The translations under genes and the position numbers were made by a program. A stretch of 64,000 bases of DNA from Sitta carolinensis. Taxonomy: Eukaryota > Chordata > Aves > Passeriformes > Sittidae. The stretch spans positions 25,831,001-25,895,000 of the forward strand of contig JAVUNC010000004.1 in NCBI GenBank assembly GCA_032173965.1, in the 5' to 3' direction. Below the pieces are notes generated by a model that worked only from the letters and a program-made list of their open reading frames with translations, ran no database searches and was not told the origin of the DNA. Shown one piece after another: positions 47,261 to 61,100 of this stretch (the stretch's first letter is position 1; every line of letters begins with the position of its first letter).

Positions 47261-50200
47261 GTTGACAGGTAATGGGAGCAATCATGCCATGGCTGGTGAA
47301 GAAGATGGGGACTGGGGAAGCTGTGTCAGAGAACACTTGCTTCTCTGGGGATTTGCACTCACTCACATTCTTTACCTGTGAGACAGCATAAGAATCAACA
47401 TACAAACAGTTTTCAGATATAGAGTTTTGCTCTGGCAACAAATAAATCAGTTCAGTTCCTCTGGTTGCTTCCTGCTGTTGCTGGCACTGCTTTCCCATAT
47501 CAAAGGAACAGCTACAATAAGTGAGTATTACTCTTTTAAAATTTTCAACTTATATTTACAGCAACTAAACATCTGGCCTGCATGTTCTACTCAAATCTGA
47601 GGTAAGCACAGTCTCATGATTTGCAAGAATGTGTTCTCTTAATGTCAGGACAAGAACTTTTCTGCGTCTTCTTCATCCTCAGCTTCTGACCCCCTACAAG
47701 TCCTGGACAGCCTATATACCATCAAATCATCAAATGGACATCCCTGCAGTATGAACTACACAGTCTCTCAGTGGTCTCTTACCTTCAGTCCATGCTGAAG
47801 TACTATTATCTTATGGTTCCCTACTTGGAATTACATATTTGCATGAATTGCAAGCTTGCCTTCCAGAAGCTGTGTAAGTCAGAGTAGTGGCTGGGGTAGT
47901 GTTCTGGTGTGGTGAATGAGACCCCTTACAAAAGTAAATTGTATAGATGAGCTAATACTCCTGCGATCAAGTCACACCCTCTAAAATGGAAGCTTCACAT
48001 GAGGTCCAAGACATGCCTAGAAGCTGCTGTAGGTTCAACAGATAGGATGGCTTTGTCAGCACAGAGCACGATGAAACACTCCTGGACTCACAGAGTGCAA
48101 AGACATTTCCAAGACAGGTTCATGCTGCACTTCTCAAACATGTAGCATGGAGTACAAGAACAGCAGCTAAATTCTGCGTCCAGTAATGTGATTGTAACTG
48201 ATTGAAGAATTTACACAAGATTTATGACCCTTAAGACCTTACAGACAATCAGCTTATAAATCTACCTGTGGCAGAAAGATTGTAAGTCTCAAACAGCATG
48301 TCTACGGTGTGCTTGTGTTGCTTCCCAAAGTAATTGCTCTGCAGGGATGAGAAAGAAAAGATCCCCTGACTGCAGCTTCCCTGAAATGGCAGAGGCCTTG
48401 GCTGGCACAGGTGAAGCAGCACTGCAAAAGAGGCAATTTGTATTTATTAAGAGGTTTGCACAGACTCTTGTCTTCCTGGAACAAGAAAGAGACTGAGAAA
48501 GTCTTTACTTTCTTTTCTAGCTTGTCTTTAATGGAGAAGATCTATCATTCTTTACTCATGCTGAAATTCAAGTCAGCCCTTTGCTGCACTGGTAGGTACT
48601 GAAGATAACAATAACTAATGGTCGTCAATGAATACACTTTATTCTTGGAAATGGAGGGGCAAATTGTATGCTTGACTGTCCATTGTATCCTTTAAAGTTC
48701 CAGGAAAAACAAAACAAAGCTATTATCACCAATAACAATGATGTTATATCAAACAGAAAGGTTTATTATTTTTTCAAGTTCACATTAACTAAGGGATGGA
48801 TTAAAATTTTACAGTTTCTAGAATTTAGAACAATTAAGTTGCCTGTAATAGCAAGCTTTTATAAGCCTTTGAATTTTAAACATAAGTATATAAAAATATA
48901 TTACTTCCTACTTTACCGAACTAGGCAGTCCACAAAAATCCTTATATGTGTTAGGAGAAAAGTGTTTTTTAAAACCACATCTTCCAGGCTCCATACCAGA
49001 GTTAAGTTCAATTATTTCAGGGTTTGACCCACAGCTGCATTTCTCTTATGCAGTTTCCCAACTAGTATCTCAGCATGAGGTGGAGAGACCATTACAAAAA
49101 TCATTTGTCCACAACAAGCAGGAAATGAAACAACCAGTGTGGTGACATATGTCAAGTCATTGACTCTCACTGATGATGCAACTCTATCCAAGGTTATTCT
49201 ATAGTGTGCCAAGTGAAAAGGGATAAAGGGAAATATTGTCTGTCCCTAGGGTTCAAGAGCAATGTTAGCATGTTTTAAATTTTATGTTGTGATTCTCTTT
49301 ATTAGTTATTACTCTTTTTTGCAAAGATTCTTGCTTTGTAAAACTGAGAATTAAACTACAGTTTTGTAAAATATTGTGCTGCAAGAAAGCGAAATAAACA
49401 ATTCTTTTGCCTATAAGTCTTTCCAATGGAGGTATAAAACTATACTAAGAACTCAGCAGAATTCCTCATAAAAACTTCACAGAATTCCTTGTTGCTTACT
49501 ACCAGCTAGCCTCCAGTGTTGAGAATTAAAGGGAATAACATTTAAAAGTTAGTAGCCATTCTGACAACTGCACCATTGAAGACAAAAGCACATGAACAGT
49601 TTCAGTTATTCTGACAGAATTGCAGACTTTTCAACAAACTTACACTTAGCACATTGATCTCAATCTGTACATTACTCTGCTGTGTCATAACATGGAGTGC
49701 TCCAAACAGGAATTCAACAATATCCTTATGGACAGTCTGAAGCCTCCTTGCTCTCAGACCTCCTCGTTCCATTTTCTATCTTGGACTTTGAGTGCTGGGA
49801 GGTAGTAGCATACAGTAGCCGGATTTCATGTTTGGTTACAGTTTTCCTTTCTAAGCCAAGGCATTTGCTTCTGTACTACAAAAGGCCAGGAGGTGAGATT
49901 CTGCCTGGCAAGGTCCATGGTGGTGTGGTGAGATTAATAGGGTACTAAATCTAGACCTGTACGTTTTGCTTTATCACTAACCAGAACCTAGCTAGAAGTA
50001 TCTCATCTTGAGAGAGTGTTTTGTTGCTGGATTTAATGAAGGCAGTGTTTCAATCCCAAACCACTGTTTCCTCAGTTTATAATGGTCCCAAAATGAAAAG
50101 CATTAAACTTATCCCTGTCCTTTTGACCACTTTTCAGCTGAGTATTGTGCCAAATGTAGCACTGGATTAGGATAGTAAGGACTGACTTCCAGTTACTTCT

Positions 50201-50602
50201 CCTAGCCCCATCTGACCATCTATACCAGTATTCCTTCAAAAGGTCAGGACATTCCTAAGTAGAAATAAATAGCTAAAGTCAAGAGCAAATATGTGTCTTA
50301 AATATGTCATTCTACTAGATACTATCAACTGCTTTGCCACCTTGGTATAATCAAAACCAATAGATCCTGCTCATAACTCTTCTTCCTCCCTTATGGAAAA
50401 AGTAGGAGAGATGAGATGTAAGGAGGAAAGAAGGATGAGACCTTCAGCAAAGCAAACAATCTGCTCAGGTCAGCTGCTCAAGCAACTGCAGACCTGGAAA
50501 TCATTGAACATCCTATTCTAGGGAAAGCTCTAAGGAAATTGACTTTAAATATGTCCTTCTGTAATGCAAGCTATTTTATCCATCTCTTTATTTAAGACTA
50601 TC
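47261..50602. other. Noncoding stretch, nothing firmly recognised
   Basis: The 108-codon minus-strand open frame at 47172-47498 and the plus-strand frames at 48668-49027 and 49697-49948 show no domains. A 40-nt exon-like segment at 47562-47601 has a fair acceptor and a strong GAGGTAAGC donor, but I treat it as a decoy. No transposon is recognised. Confidence 0.5.
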
Positions 50603-50651
50603 AATATATATATATTCATATATATATATATAAGTATATGTGTATATATAC
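50603..50651. repeat. (TA)n-rich low-complexity tract
   Basis: Alternating TA dinucleotides with a few interruptions, able to form many small hairpins. Confidence 0.9.
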
Positions 50652-52201
50652 ACCTCTTAATAAATAATTTCATTTACCTCACTGCCCATGAAAACTTTTT
50701 TGGTGTTATGACCTTAGAAATACTTTATAGAAATCTTTGATATCAAAACAGCTAAGCCACATAGATTTGGTAAATATTAAAATATGCTGTCTCTAACCAA
50801 CTAAGACTTCTTCAGCTGTTCTAAACACTTTCTAGTCCAGCAACTAACTTAGTTGCCTTGCCTCATTATTGTTATAAAAAAGAAATGCATTGTTCTCTAT
50901 CTAGACAAAATGTTTCTAGTTTTATCTCTGTTAAGCCAAAGATTCAAAGACTAATGAGGGTGTGGGGTTTTGGTTTGTGGTTGAATTTTTATTTTTTAGA
51001 AAAGCTGAAATGTGGAAATTACATTATTAAGGGCATTGATCTTTGGAAAAATTGTGAAAAGTGCATTCTGGTTTTAGCTTTGGTCTGTAAATACTCAGCT
51101 TCATCATAGCCAAACTTATCAATTATTATAAATTTATAAAGATCTATTTAAGCCATTTTATGTTCCCTAAGGCTATGTTAAAAAAAATGTATGAGAACTA
51201 GTGCATGGCCTGTCATCAGCAGAAAGATTTATGGAAAGTATTTTGTCATGACACTTTTTAAAGTTTTTCTTTTATCTAAGAAGGACAACCTATACTTAAA
51301 ATCTTCAAATTAAACAGCTACTCTTATTTAAGTGAATATAAGAAAGAAAAATAAAGTGTCATTTGCAAGTACAAGCAAATGAACAAAATTGAAGAGATGT
51401 CTGTTAATTGGTTTTGTGAATTAAAAGACTGTGTTCTTTGTATTTGAAGGAGAAATAGAAAATTGCAAACATTGATTTCAGAATAGAAGCCATTTCCTTT
51501 ATTGTCTAGAGAGTGCCCATCAGAGAAGAATAAATTTCACTCACAACAATCTCTTCATTTTCACATCAAAAGCAATATAACCCCACCACCCCATCCCCAA
51601 CCTAATCAGAAAATAGACTTCTTTACTGTGCCTGTATTTTCTCCAGTTTTGAGGCTTCCTATGTGTTTGCTGAATTCTGAAAACAGAATTTACTAATAAT
51701 AACAGTAAAAATGTTGTGGTAAATAAGTTCAAAACACCCACAATTAAATATATACACTGTTGAAAATCTAGAATCTATAAATGCTTGTCTGTAAAACTGT
51801 CAAAACATTCTGGGGAATTAATCAATCAGGGCTTTGATTAGTTTTTTCTTTGCAAAAATTATCTTCAGGTAGAGAAATTTGGAATTTAATGAGCTCTTTA
51901 AACCAGAATTTTGCACCCAGTTAATTTCTGTTAACGTCAATAGTGGTGCCTGATCATGGGGATTGGCCTGTGTTTGCCAGATTATCTGTTAGAGCTGCAT
52001 GTTACTGGCAAAAGTCAAAATTATCTATCATAATTGTGTAATCTAGAATAGAATTAGTGCTTCTGTATCTGAGTTGCTCTGATTTCGAATGGCATAGTCT
52101 TCCCCAGGCAGGGCTGTGACCACTTAGCAAGTCTTTCCAGATCAGAAAATAATGAAAGTACACATTAAACACTTACTACCTGATCATTGACACCCAGAAA
52201 C
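50652..52201. other. AT-rich noncoding stretch, nothing recognised
   Basis: No gene, RNA or repeat family recognised. The short open frames at 50858-51109 and 51502-51741 are chance-like. Confidence 0.6.
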
Positions 52202-52265
52202 TCATGGAACCCTAGAATACTTAAGGTTGGAAAGAGCCTCTGACACTGAACCCATTGCTCAAAAC
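52202..52265 (-). mobile_element. CR1 3' end fragment, minus strand
   Basis: TCATGGAACCCTAGAATAC followed by TTAAGGTTGGAAAGAGCCTC is the reverse complement of the CR1 3' terminus (the end of the 3' UTR with the ATTCTRTGA-type tail units). The body is cut short within about 65 bases. Confidence 0.75.
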
Positions 52266-52300
52266 AAAAGGTACGTCAGCATTCAATCATTTCCAGAATT

Positions 52301-52440
52301 CATCATAGAACCATTGTATAGCTCAGTTTGGAAAGGACCTCAAAGAACATCTGGCCCACCATTTCATGGAAAAGGGAGTCTAGATATTATCCAGCACCCC
52401 GTCCACTCACTTCTTGAGTTCAGTCTCACCTCTGCTAACC
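52301..52440 (-). mobile_element. Second CR1 3' end, minus strand
   Basis: A second copy of the CR1 3' terminus begins only 100 bases on: TCATAGAACCATTGTATAGC, then TTTGGAAAGGACCTCAAAGA and a CATCTGG segment. It continues into the conserved 'AGCACCCCGTCCACTC...CTTGAGTTCAG' region, which corresponds to the end of the CR1 coding frame and early UTR. It is 5'-truncated at about 52440, the usual fate of CR1 insertions. The 72-codon plus-strand open frame at 52227-52445 is an antisense shadow. Confidence 0.82.
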
Positions 52441-55247
52441 CTTGAAAATTAAACTAGACCAAGATAAAACTGGCCTTTCACACTCAGGAGCAGACGCCAG
52501 TTTTCATGAGATTTCACTAACAAGGATGTGAACTTTCACAGGCTGTGACCTGGACTCACTGATGAATTTAGCAGCTATGAAACACAGAAGTACTAAAACT
52601 TCTTACATTTCCAGTATGGAAACTCCATATGCAGTAAAGTAAGAGATTATAATCTTTTCAATAAATCCTTGAGGATTCACAGAAAAAAGTGTAACATTTT
52701 GTCTGTCAGCTTTACCAGACAGAGGGTAATGTGACCGACTGCTAGCAGCCCCCAGTATTGTCTCACTTGAGCTTTCTGTTGGGGGCATTCTGAAGTATAT
52801 GTGACATGCAGAAAAGTGAAGTGCAGGAAATTAATTTAGGTACATGGTTAGCAGGTAGTTGCAATTATCATAATTTTAAAGGAACAATATTAATTAAAAA
52901 ATCATCAGCTTTCTGCTTTCAACTTCTATAAGGAGTTTCATAATCATCCTGTTTCCATTCCACGTCCACAGATGATAAGTATAATGTTTTAATTTTAACC
53001 TGGGCAGACAACTTGCAGAAATGTAATTTGATTGAACTCTGCTGTGACTGAAGATTTCTTTTGAAGATCCAGCACCTTACTGAGAATATTGAACTCAAGT
53101 GAATAAATAAAATACTAACATCAGTAAGAATGAAGAAACTCAAAGTTAAATAAAATAAGATGTTATAAGACGACCACGGGGTATTTAAATGTGCAGCACA
53201 GACTTTATAGTGAAAGAAAAAAGGGAATATAATTAATTTGTAACCGCAGAGGCTGTATATTATTGCAGGAGACAGAAGAAAAAATTAGTTGCCTGTTTTA
53301 AAAAAGTTTTGTGGCCATGACAACAGATAGGATCAAATGGTGCTGTGCTACACCTGTCATCCTGATTTGCATGACAGGAGGATCTGCTGCACTGTTTTGT
53401 AACGCTCGCAATGTATATCCTACAGAATTACATTTGACTGTACATCAAGAGGAAAACTGAAAGGCAACATTATTTGTTAGACCACTCAATGTAGCTGGAA
53501 AGAAACGACCTTGCTTTCAGGTCCATGAAATCATCTTCAGGCTTTTTAAGGAAGTCATGTCCCACGATGCTTCATATGGATTTACAATGGATTCAGCCAT
53601 TTTGGCTATGCTTCTGGATTAGAATAGGGTCATATTTTGGGTAGGACTTCTGTCTCTGCCCATGTGAAGCACCGGGCTTACTTTTCTCTTATCTAATTTG
53701 TTTTGTCATATGCAACACTAGTTTCTGTTCTTTATAGGATAAATCTCTGCAAATGACACATTTTTTTTGCAGCTGGATCTGTGCTTCTGCTGCCTTTCAA
53801 ACACTTCAGAAATCACTTTTGTTTCATTTTCCAGTGTACAAATTTTTATTTACAGTGTATCGATAACAACAATAAAATATGAGCCAGAAGTGTTATGATC
53901 CTTCCACACATCAATAAATTAATTATATCCCCAAGCCCTCTGGATAAATGACAAAAGCTGTTTTCTGTACCTCACAGGAAATACATGGAGAAAGAAGTAG
54001 ATTACTAACCACAAGTGACTAACAGTTTTTTTCTTTTGGTAATCTCATTTATTTTGAAATACGGACCAATGACCATCACTGATATTTTGTCATTGTCATC
54101 ATGGCTGAGGATTTATTTTTTGTTTTAAATACATCTAGTCAGTCCAATAAATGCAAAAATATTTACAGCTGTTTGTCCCATTCTTGCAATAAACAATGCC
54201 TGATGGCACTGGCATTTCGATGCAAGATTTTTGGTACCTTCCTTTGTAGTTAATTATGATGAAACCTCCAGTGGAAGTCTCCAGAAGAGTTGGTAGATAG
54301 AAAGGCTGCAATCAAGACAATAAAACAAGGGCTCACAAAGGATACTTAACACTCTACTTACATTATAATCACCTTTAGTAGCAGAGTGTGGATTTAGGAA
54401 CATAACACAGATGCTAGACAGGAGTTTTGCTCCTAGAACAATCAGACGCTCTAAGAGAAAAAAAATATTGAAGTGAAAAGCACCTGTAATCATCCATATA
54501 AAATATTTTAACACTTCATCATAATACAGCCACAAATATTGTTTGAAATGTCAAGTTTCATCTGCCTACAAGACATACTAATCCATGAGCTACAGAAACC
54601 TTTTGGCTATATTTCACACAGCACTTGTTTCAATGTACATGAAGTTTCTGAAATTTGCCTTGAGACAGTTGACCTAAGTTAGGGAATTGTTTTGGCACAA
54701 AAATGTTGCTAAAATATGATGAAAATCCAGGGATATGCCAGAAACTGGAAGCACGTCTGAATTGCATAGCACAGCTCTTGGCTAAGGATCAGCTTGGGGG
54801 CAAACCTTTGTAGCCTGACTGAAGTGCTGTCAATCCTCAAGGTGCTCTGAACTTAAAGCAAGGACCAGGAAAGCCTGAAGTGCAATGAGACAGATGAAGG
54901 AAGACTTTCACGTCGATAACTTCAACAAATTTTCCAAGGTGGGATTCTCCCCACCTCTAATACTTAAATGTGAACAGTATTAGTTCTTAATAGAGAACTT
55001 AGAAATCCTGAGCAACACAGTCACTCCAACCTCCTCAGATTTAACAACACAATAAGTTGAAGTATCCAAATTACAACTAAATTCAGATAATAGGAATACT
55101 CACTAAATTTCCTTTCCTTTTCATTTCTGCTCAGAGTAAGAAAGAACAAGTAATGCTCTAATATTTCTTGTTGGTGTTGGGGAGGAGGTTTATAAATCAA
55201 ACTGAATTTAATTCCAGCTTTTTCACCAGCATTTCCCACCAGCATTT
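52441..55247. other. AT-rich noncoding stretch, nothing recognised
   Basis: No gene, RNA or repeat family recognised. Short minus-strand open frames (52603-52788, 52919-53143, 54254-54535, 55021-55266) have chance-like composition. A 13-bp tandem duplication (CACCAGCATTTCC) lies at 55224-55249, just before the C-rich tract. Confidence 0.55.
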
Positions 55248-55283
55248 CCCTCCCACTCCCCCACATACACCCCCCTCCCCCCC
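55248..55283 (-). other. G-quadruplex-forming tract on the minus strand
   Basis: The plus strand carries C-runs of 3, 3, 5, 6 and 7 separated by 1, 3, 7 and 1 bases. The minus strand therefore has five G-runs that fit the canonical G3+N1-7 quadruplex pattern with one spare run. The matching plus strand could form an i-motif. It stands out in an AT-rich setting. Confidence 0.8.
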
Positions 55284-58043
55284 ACCTTAATTCCCAAGTT
55301 TTATTTATCCATACTCATGCCTTGTGGAAAAAACAATTGCATTGATTCTCCTTTTTGCCTTTGTAAGAAAAACTGTGTCAGTATTGTCACACTAGGGTAA
55401 AACCCCATGGCAAACAAAAGTGAACCTGATGAGGTTAACCTCAGGGACTAACAGAGACTTTACAGAAGACATTGCAGAAGCTTTTTGAATTCACAGTTTT
55501 TTTGCAAATGAGCCCTAACAACTCTCTTTAGAGCAAAACCTGGCTAATGCTGATGTTTTTTAGTCAGTTCATCCTGTAATGACAAATGTTCATTATCTTG
55601 ACATTCTATGCATTTTTCTAGTTATTCTCAGTTGTTGCTATTATCACCTGCTTTAAAGTATCATGCTGAAACCAGATTCAATTTCTAAAGCACCTGAAGC
55701 TGTCAGTATTGAAGAAGCATGCTAAACTTGCTATCAAGTAGACTACAGAAAAAGATTATACAGACCTAAGCTGTAAATCAAAAATTAAATATCTTGAAAA
55801 ATGTTTGATGGGTTTTAATACAACTCTAGGGTCTAACCCAGAGTAAAATCTACTGTAGCAATCACAGTGAACATAGAGAACAAAAAAGTACATTCTGATT
55901 ATGTTCAGTGACTAGATTTTTTTATACAATATGTTGATTCATTCCTGGAAAGTATTTACTTTTTCATTTCATGAAGACTGCCACAGGAAACATTCAAGTG
56001 GTCTGTCTGGGCCCCACTTGAAAGATCTTTATGCCTTAAGGTAAATTTAAATACATATATCCCCTGCCCTGGGAATTTCAGTGTTTCCCTCCATAATGTT
56101 TGTTATTTAACAGAAAAGGTGTGATATTTAATCAAATTTGTACTGAAAATATTAAACTCTTACTAATCAAATTTTCATGAATTAACAAAACCCTAAGCAA
56201 ATCTCACTGAGGCATTTTGATTCAATTTAATCCTAATGTGGACATCCAATAAAACTTTTTTACCTTCTTTGTCTTGCATTCATTTAGTATATTTAAAAAA
56301 CCCCAACACTAAGGAGTATACATATGCTTTTATTATTTTGTAAAGGCTTAAATGATGAGGACTTGACAAAGCATTACAGAGATCTGTTACTCTCATGTCA
56401 TTTATTGTTTCTATTAAGGAATCTGAGAGACAGCAGGTAGACAAAGGGATCTTCATGAATACTTAAAAGGTTTACATACACTTGTCTTTTCTTTAGTTAA
56501 AAAGGTATTAGAAAAGGCTTGTTTTATGTTGTTGAGTGCTGAGTACATTTTTAATCTCCAGAAAAAAAAAATTGTATCAGCCAAGGCCATTGTAATTTTT
56601 TCTTAATGCAACTCAAATAACCTTATAATTGTTATCTGACTCATGGGAGACTATTACCTATTAGTTAACACACTCAGTTTCTAATAGTAAACAATCATTA
56701 ATAAAGAAAAAAAAAAAAAGAAAAAACTCCTAGTGTATAAACAAGTAATAAAAATTGCTGATTCATAGACAGTATTTGCAGGTTTGTCCCTGAGGTCCTT
56801 TTTACAGACACCACCATTTTCAGATTAAGCTTACCTTACTCGGGGCACAGTCTTTTAAATAACTCCAAAATCAATTAACCTTTGTATTTTTTCTTTTCCC
56901 TGTATTTTTCTGATGTTCTTCTGGGTCTGTGCTATGAAGTGAGGAAGGGAAATGTAAGGCATGTTGAAGTAAAGCGGAACAATCATAACCAAACTATACT
57001 TGGGAATATTCTTTCCATATGTCCAGATGAAACACTGCTGTAGAGTGTCAATAAACAACTCACAGGTTCAGTCTGAGCTACTGCATTAAACAGAGTTTAA
57101 AAGAAATATGAGGCCTTGCTTTTTTATTTAATATCCCCAATGGAATGACTCTTTCTTGTGTTGGAGTTACTCATAGATCTCTTAGAAATAGGGGAATGTT
57201 GGTCCTGGGAATACCTGGTAGACCAAAACCCAGCCTGCCTCTCAACTTGCATCTGTTTACAGTAAGCTGAAATATGCTGGAAAGTCAAAATCAAAGTAGA
57301 TAGACTTGGAAATTGCCTTTTTGCAGAATAAAATTTACCTGGGCAGGAAAATAGTTCTAACTCTTGATACTGTTTATGCTTTTATATAAACAATTGTTTT
57401 TCTACTTATTTGTTGATTTGTTTTGTAACAGGCTTGTAATAGCTCTTATTTCAACCAAAAAAATCCATATACTGCAACATCTTGTTCAAATCTGTACATA
57501 CAGAAACACCTACATTTCTGTGATAGATCATTGTTTCATATTGCTTCATATGTTTCATATACACTTCATATTCTAAGTAGAGTAAGAAGAGAGCTGTTGG
57601 AAAATACATTGATTTTACAAACAGTGAAAACATAGAAAAAATAATTCAGGATTCTTTTGGTGTGAACAGGATTCCTTGACACTTCAACAAATCTATTCTG
57701 CCTTCTGCTTATCCCTGCATTTTGCTCTGACTTGCTAAATGAAACCTTTTTCCTCAGTGACCAAAATGACCACTTTGTATAGTACATGAGTAATGATTTT
57801 TAATTTCTGTTACTTTGGACATGTATTAGAAAACAAATGGTTATCATTTTACACTTACGGAAGCATAAATAAGTGTGCCACATACACCAGGAACATCCAC
57901 AGTGGATAGCATTTATTAAATTCAGCAGAGGTTTTTGACCTTGGAAGCAAGTACTGCACTTTGTAAGACAACGTACGGGAAAAAATTTCAAAAGAAAACA
58001 TATTTCCAGCTCTTCAAGAGCGAAAAGTCAATTTATTTAAAAG

Positions 58044-58044
<1 letters not shown>
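55284..58044. other. AT-rich noncoding stretch, nothing recognised
   Basis: No gene, RNA or repeat family recognised. A poly(A) run lies at 56706-56719. The short open frames in 56855-57991 are chance-like. Confidence 0.6.

Positions 58045-58107
<63 letters not shown>
58045..58107. repeat. (TG)31 microsatellite
   Basis: Uninterrupted TG dinucleotide array of about 63 bases, capable of Z-DNA. Overlapping open frames that encode Cys-Val or Thr-His repeats are artefacts. Confidence 0.98.
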
Positions 58108-58108
<1 letters not shown>

Positions 58109-58131
58109 GTTTTGTTTTGTTTTGTTTTGTT
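58108..58131. repeat. (TTTTG)n microsatellite
   Basis: About five pentanucleotide TTTTG units directly continuing the TG array, making a compound microsatellite. Confidence 0.95.
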
Positions 58132-61100
58132 CTTCTGCACAAAGCAAAAGTACCCATGTATCAAAAAGATGTGTGCAATAAAGAAGGTGTAAGACTTATG
58201 TCTTTGTTTTCCTACCTTGACTCCTACAAAGACCGACATGCTGTCTTTGTTAAAGACTGTAGTTAAACCTATCCAACTGCAAACATAAAACGTTGTTATT
58301 ATTTTTATTAGGATTATAAAAATTTATAGGTTAAATGGAAGATAAAAGTGACTCAGCAACTTCAACACATTTTCTCGGGAAGAGTCAAAAAGAGCCCAGT
58401 TATGCACCAGAAAGTCAGAGCCAACATACTCCTTCAGCTGTACATGCAGGTCCATAATTGAATATCTGCTTGTGTTGCTTAAGTCTTTCTAACTGTCTTG
58501 ATGTACATGGAAAGAATGTGGTATGAAAAATGAAGCTGTATTTTAATATAGCTAAATTCTATATCAAATACTATCATCAGAGAGTTATGTCTTCCTGTTA
58601 GGTTTGATGAAGACAGATTTTGGATCATTTTGCTGAGAATTTTTGCTTTTGGTATCTCCTTTGCAGTCCTGACAGGTAAGTAAAAAACATTAAGGCTAGA
58701 AATTTCAAAGCTATTTGGGATTAGTGGCCTACTGAAATGGGTAGAAAATTTGTAAACTGATGTCTGGTGGAATAAACAAATGAGTTATATTTTATATTAT
58801 AGGTATTACTATATTGTTCAACTACAGTATACTAAAAAAGATGAGCAGATAATTCCATTTTTCTAGTATATAATTATCAGTACATTTTTTCCTCCCTTTT
58901 TTAAGGAAAAAGTGTCAGTTACCACCATGTTCCAATGCATTCAGGAACATAAATTACACATGTAATTTAGTGGAGTTGTCAACATGCATTACTGGGAAAT
59001 TTCACCAAGTTTTTGATCATTTTTGAGTCACCTACTGAAGGTGGAAAGACTAATGTTGGCACAATAGAAACAGATGAAATCAGCAGAATTCTTTTATAAA
59101 TTTTATCACCAGAAGGCAGAGCAGCTGTTACTATGTAACAGCTCTGTCTTTAAATGCTCTATTATGCTTTTCTTTATGTGGTAGGATATTTACTGTACCC
59201 AGACTGGATATCACCGTGAAATTAATGTCTTGAGCACGTCAAATGTCACTGCAGTGTCTGAATGTGCAACAAAACACAACAATGATTTTCACAGATACTG
59301 TGAAGATAAACACTTACATTGTAGTCATTCTATTTTCCTATTTTGCAGTTTTATCTTCTGCTTCCTAATTCCATATTATTTGTTTCTGTAACTAATGTAT
59401 GAAAGTGATCAGACTCAAGGTACAAAATAATGCATTAATAATCATTTTTTTCACACCTGTGTATTCTACTTTTTCTTCTTGTATGACCTCAATATATTTT
59501 TAATGCGTGTCCTATTCAGATATCTATAAATATCTAATTTGAAAGACTTCTGAGAAAAGTTTGATTTTCAAGTTGGTTAACTGGATTGAATTCTGTTTCC
59601 CTAAACCAGTTGTACAGGCAGGCTGTATAAGTGTAATTTTATGACATTAAAAAAAAATATTGCAATTACAATTGTACAACATATTCAGTGGTTTACACTG
59701 GACTTGATGTATATCTATCCATGAACTGGAAACTACAATATATGATGTTCACCAATATCTTCAGTAATAAAGCAGATTGTCTATTAATTCCTCACTCCAG
59801 TTTAGTTGCAAGCCACGCTCTGTTCCACTACAGTTGTTAAAATTTCAAATTGTTATTACAAACAGAAGAAAAAACTATGGAAAAGTGTCATAGAGTTAAA
59901 GATTTTGAACTGAAAATATTCAAATATTTGACATGCTTTCAAGCAGTGCTACAGAAAAATGAGGAAGGTTAATTGTGAATTTTAACTTTGACAACCATTT
60001 TATGGAAAAGCATCTAGTCTAACTAATTCAATTTGATTTAACATTATTATTCAGTGTGATTGGGGGAAAAAACCCTCTGTAAATGTTTACAGTCTGATTT
60101 GTGTTAAGCAGTGTGACTTGCTAACAGATTACATTTCATTTTTAAAAAAGAATACTACAACATATCATTAGAGAATGCTTTCAGTACTTTATGGAAACCA
60201 GAGTGACTAACCATATCTAAAAAATGTAAAATTATCAAAGAATTTCCCAGTAGGAAAAACATAGTCTTCCAAAAGGATCCTCCTTGCTCCAGCATTTTTC
60301 AACATCTTCCATCTGACAGGCAGTATCTCTTCCTCAAAGGCTGACTACCATTCAGATCTGAGCCAGCTGACATGGGGGAGAACCTCCAGAAAATTGTCTT
60401 TTTCTAGGAGCATGCAGCCCCATGGAAGAGTACCAGAACCAATCCTCAGCTCCTCCTGCTGCTCCTTGCACCCACAGTATGATATTTAAGCTGCACAAAT
60501 ATCTCATATTTTCTTCCTCTTTTCCCCCCACCATCCCTTCTTCCTTGAATTGTGTCTTCCTTTGGATTTCCATAGTAGGAAGAAGCAATCTAAGGCAAAA
60601 GTAATTCCAAATTTTGGACAAAACTTTGAGAAGTCTCCTGTCATTATTATTTAATATTTTAAAGAATATTTCTCTGAATTAATTCTGAAGTCTCTGACCA
60701 CAGAAAGGAAGAGGTTCCTCAGTCTCTCACCAATTTTTCTGTAAAAATAATCTTACTCAAAAGAGATATTTTAATTTGGTAAATAGTATTATGTTGTCTG
60801 AGGTTTTCTGTCTCTGGTCAATAATCCTTCCAGAAGACCTTTGCTATATGTTAGGCTTCTGAAACTGAGGTTGGCACTAAGGAGAGATTTAGCTACTTAA
60901 CAGTCTTCTGAGGCTCTGGGACTACAGCCTGGTAGTGCAATACAACCACTTTTCTACATTTTAATGCATTGTACAGTGATTGCTCTCTCTTCTTAGTATT
61001 GCTGCCAATAAAGTGCTTCTCCCAGTTTCCAAGGCAGAACAGAAAAGGTATAAAATGTATTTCAGCACTTTTGTACCCAGTCCAGCATGCATTGCCAGTT

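Noticed and set aside
47562..47601. 40-nt exon-like segment with a strong donor
   Set aside because: It is open in only one frame, has no partner exon or domain, and such splice-site pairs occur by chance many times in a window of this size.
58033..58266. Cys-Val-repeat and Thr-His-repeat open frames
   Set aside because: Direct translation of the (TG)n/(CA)n microsatellite.
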